Position numbers and translations under genes: made by a program. From CAZFPT01 sp046541875 (GTDB lineage: Bacteria; Planctomycetota; Phycisphaerae; SM23-33): a stretch of DNA of 35,958 nucleotides. The notes beneath the pieces are model-generated. The model saw nothing but the letters and a program-made list of their open reading frames with translations, searched no databases and was not told where the DNA came from. Positions 33,848 through 35,958 of the stretch are shown here, piece after piece (position 1 is the stretch's first letter; the number at the start of each line of letters is the position of its first letter). Location: positions 1 through 35,958 of the forward strand of contig JBKHCL010000026.1 in assembly GCA_046541875.1 (NCBI GenBank), written 5' to 3'.

Positions 33848-35284
33848 ATGAAAAACAAGACACGACGTTTCGCCGCCACTGTCGCTGCGCTGTTGTGCGC
33901 AGTGTGCTGGGTGCCCACCGCCGCCGCTCAGGGTCAGCCTCGCAGCGGCCTGGAGATCTACGAGGAGCAGCTCCGCGTGCGTCTCGACGAGCAGGTCCCC
34001 GACCGAAGCGATTTCGGCTATCGCACCGGCGGGTGGTTGAGCTTTGCGGTCATGGACTACGACGACCCCACCGCCAACCGCGATCGCACGTTGCGCAAGT
34101 TGCAGCTGCGCGGCTGGCTGGACGTGGACTACCGCGGCGAGCACCGCCTCTACGTGCGTGGCCTGGCGAACCTGGACGACTGGAGCGGGACGGACAACCC
34201 CCGCGGCGCGTCGCGCGGGACCGACTTCGACCTCATGGTCGAACGCGCCTGGTACCAGTTCGATTGGGGACGGTTCTGGCTGAATCGCACCGGCAGCCAT
34301 TCGCCGGTGGACTGGAAGCTCAAGGTCGGACGCGAATTCGCCACGATCGGCACGGGGCTGGTGCTGGCGACCCCGCTGGACATGATCGAACTCCAAGCCG
34401 ACTGGCAGGACTGGTCGCTCAAAGCCCTCGCCGGGCAGACGATTTACGACAGCGAGAATCTCGATCGCTCGCCGGCGGTCGCCGGTCGGCAGGAACGCTG
34501 CTTCTACGGGGTGGAGGTAGCCTACGAGGGCTTCGACCGCCACCGCCCGTTCGTGTACTACCTGATGCAGAACGACCACACCACCCCCGAGCCGCGCTCG
34601 ACGACGCAGGGATACGACTACTCCTCGCGATACGTCGGCATCGGCAGCGAGGGGACGATTCTCTCGCCGGACCTGGCCTACCGCGTGGAGGTCGTCGGCG
34701 AGTGGGGCCGAACCTACGGCAGCGGGACGGCCGCCGGCCAGGACGAGATCTGCGCCTGGGCGGCCGATGCGATGTTGGAATACACCTTCCGCGATACACC
34801 CACCCGCCCGAAGGTGTACGTCGAGTACCTCTTCGGCAGTGGCGACAGCGACCGCGTCAGCTCGTCCACCTCGACACTGGGCGGCAACACGCCCGGAACC
34901 CGAGATCGGGCGTTCAACGCGTTCGGCTTTCGGGACACGGGCATCGCCTTCAGCCCGGCTGTTTCGAACCTCCATATCTGGTCGGCGGGGGGCAGTTGCT
35001 TCCCGCTGGAGAACCACAAGTGGTTCGAGCGGATGGAAGTGGGCTCCAAGGCCTTCCTGTACTGCCGCGCGAAAGACTCCGGCGCCATCAGCGATACCTC
35101 GCTGCCTGCGACCAACAACTCCAGCTACGTCGGCTGGGAGATGGACGTCTATGTGGACTGGCGAATCACCTCGGACCTCAGCTGGACGGTCCGCTACGGA
35201 TTCTTCCAGCCCGGCGACGCCTACAACGGATCCGACAAGACCTGTCGCCAGTTCGTGTACACCGGACTCGTGCTGAGCTTCTAA
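33848..35284 (+). CDS. Outer-membrane porin of the alginate-export-like type
   Basis: Predicted outer-membrane beta-barrel of 478 residues. A signal peptide (KNKTRRFAATVAALLCAVCW, cleavage near AAAQG) is followed by alternating aromatic strands, e.g. RTGGWLSFAVMDY, LRKLQLRGWLDVDYRG, WYQFDWGRFWLNR and WTVRYGFFQPGDAY. It ends in LVLSF with a C-terminal Phe, the standard barrel-assembly signal. The strand pattern (VGREFATIGTGLVLATPLDMIELQADW) resembles the alginate export family (AlgE-like), whose members move polysaccharide or act as general porins. The ATG at 33848 follows GAGGTG; a GTG two codons earlier is in the same frame. No alginate-biosynthesis gene is near, so the substrate is unknown. 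Confidence 0.78.
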   Translation: MKNKTRRFAATVAALLCAVCWVPTAAAQGQPRSGLEIYEEQLRVRLDEQVPDRSDFGYRTGGWLSFAVMDYDDPTANRDRTLRKLQLRGWLDVDYRGEHRLYVRGLANLDDWSGTDNPRGASRGTDFDLMVERAWYQFDWGRFWLNRTGSHSPVDWKLKVGREFATIGTGLVLATPLDMIELQADWQDWSLKALAGQTIYDSENLDRSPAVAGRQERCFYGVEVAYEGFDRHRPFVYYLMQNDHTTPEPRSTTQGYDYSSRYVGIGSEGTILSPDLAYRVEVVGEWGRTYGSGTAAGQDEICAWAADAMLEYTFRDTPTRPKVYVEYLFGSGDSDRVSSSTSTLGGNTPGTRDRAFNAFGFRDTGIAFSPAVSNLHIWSAGGSCFPLENHKWFERMEVGSKAFLYCRAKDSGAISDTSLPATNNSSYVGWEMDVYVDWRITSDLSWTVRYGFFQPGDAYNGSDKTCRQFVYTGLVLSF

Positions 35285-35299
35285 GAAGCGGGAAAACCC

Positions 35300-35857
35300 A
35301 TGCGAACGACACGATTCATGACCCTGTTCCTGCCGGTAGTGCTGACACTGCTTGCCGTCGGGTGTGCGTCCAACGGAACGGTCGCTGGCGGCGACGCCGC
35401 CCTGCCGGCCAATGAAAACTCCGCCGCCTTCCTGGATCGCGTATCCGCCAAGGGCACGGTCTCGGAGAACGACGCCGCCCGCGGGCTGTTGATGTTGCGC
35501 GACGGGACGGACAAGGCCGAGACCTTCGCTCAGCGGGTGGCGACCCTGCGGGAGGCGAAGATCGCCGACGCCTCGTGGGACCACGCCGCCGACAGGCCCA
35601 TCACGCGAGGCCGACTGGCACAGATGGTCTACCAGAGCATCGACATCCCCGGCGGGGTGATTCTCACCCTCACCGGCCCGTCGCAGCGGTATTGCGCTCG
35701 CGAGCTGCAGTACCGCCGTATGATGACCAAAAGCCCGCTGGACTCGCCCGTCAGCGGGATGGAGTTCGTCGCGGTGATTACCCGGGCCGCCACCTACAAG
35801 CAAACCGGCGAGGTACCCGATCTGGTGGGCAACACCTCGACCGACCCGAAGGAGTAA
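35300..35857 (+). CDS. Putative lipoprotein, function unknown
   Basis: The 185-residue product starts with a lipoprotein signal peptide ending in the lipobox LAVGC (Cys22), so it should be anchored in the outer or inner membrane. The mature part is mixed alpha/beta with RLAQMVYQSIDIPGGVILTLTGPSQRYC and a Cys pair, but no recognised family. It follows the porin gene after 15 bases with GAAGCGGGAAAA upstream, so it is cotranscribed. A partner of the porin is a reasonable guess. Confidence 0.72.
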   Translation: MRTTRFMTLFLPVVLTLLAVGCASNGTVAGGDAALPANENSAAFLDRVSAKGTVSENDAARGLLMLRDGTDKAETFAQRVATLREAKIADASWDHAADRPITRGRLAQMVYQSIDIPGGVILTLTGPSQRYCARELQYRRMMTKSPLDSPVSGMEFVAVITRAATYKQTGEVPDLVGNTSTDPKE

Positions 35858-35862
35858 CCCCC

Positions 35863-35958
35863 ATGCGAACCACCACCCTCCTGATGATGCTGGCGATGCT
35901 CGCGGTCTCCGCCCCGGCGATGGCGCAGAACGCCGACCCCAACGCACCGGCCGACGCC
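35863..35958 (+). CDS. Exported protein, N-terminal fragment cut by the window end
   Basis: Only 32 codons are inside the window: a Sec signal peptide (MRTTTLLMMLAMLAVSAPAMAQ, cleavage after AMA) and the first mature residues (NADPNAPADA). AAGGAG overlaps the stop region of the lipoprotein gene, so the two are translationally linked. The function cannot be judged. Confidence 0.6.
   Translation, partial: MRTTTLLMMLAMLAVSAPAMAQNADPNAPADA

Noticed and set aside
33722..35947. 741-codon minus-strand frame
   Set aside because: Antisense to the porin and lipoprotein genes, both of which have signal peptides and ribosome sites.

Overview
The window looks like part of a chromosome from a planctomycete, most likely of the Phycisphaerae type. 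This is inferred from the overall high G+C, the GreA module fused to a very long N-terminal region, the ECF sigma factor paired with a giant membrane-anchored protein, and the weak use of Shine-Dalgarno sites. No rRNA, tRNA, CRISPR array or insertion sequence was recognised.

Layout. 1-5750 carries phoH, a 7TM-HD phosphodiesterase gene (pgpH-like) and ybeY, a familiar RNA/nucleotide cluster, here interrupted by an opposite-strand GT87-type glycosyltransferase gene. 5760-8656 (minus) is a membrane-anchored repeat protein translationally coupled to a ComF-type phosphoribosyltransferase. 8811-11243 holds a dUTPase/MazG-like gene and asnB, diverging from a symmetric double promoter. 11244-12990 has three parS palindromes, parB without a neighbouring parA, and a single-domain response regulator. 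13252-16383 holds a four-helix membrane protein, xylulokinase and a secreted protein. 16438-18040 looks like an accessory patch: a truncated uroporphyrinogen-decarboxylase-like remnant and a lower-G+C PD-(D/E)XK nuclease-like gene. 18222-20368 (minus) pairs a TIGR02757-type protein with a Cu/Zn efflux permease. 20492-22687 is the giant GreA fusion. 22784-25621 (minus) is feoAB with a palindromic operator at its promoter. 25839-27977 is the fused 23S rRNA methyltransferase rlmKL. 28079-33509 is an ECF sigma factor overlapping a 1619-residue alpha-2-macroglobulin protein with an anti-sigma-like cytoplasmic head. 33848-35958 is an outer-membrane porin, a lipoprotein and the start of a further exported protein.

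The most unusual system is the sigma factor / alpha-2-macroglobulin pair. The gene overlap and the predicted topology suggest that a protease-trap protein in the cell envelope doubles as the anti-sigma sensor of an extracytoplasmic stress response. This is inference. The ORFs, overlap, thioester motif and hydrophobic segments are visible directly.

A second theme is start-site architecture. Several genes (ybeY, asnB, the repeat-protein gene and less clearly the GT87 gene, rlmKL and the TIGR02757 gene) have a sigma70-like -10 element only 6-8 bases before the ATG, implying leaderless mRNAs. Others (parB, greA, the sigma factor, feoA) have normal leaders with ribosome binding sites.
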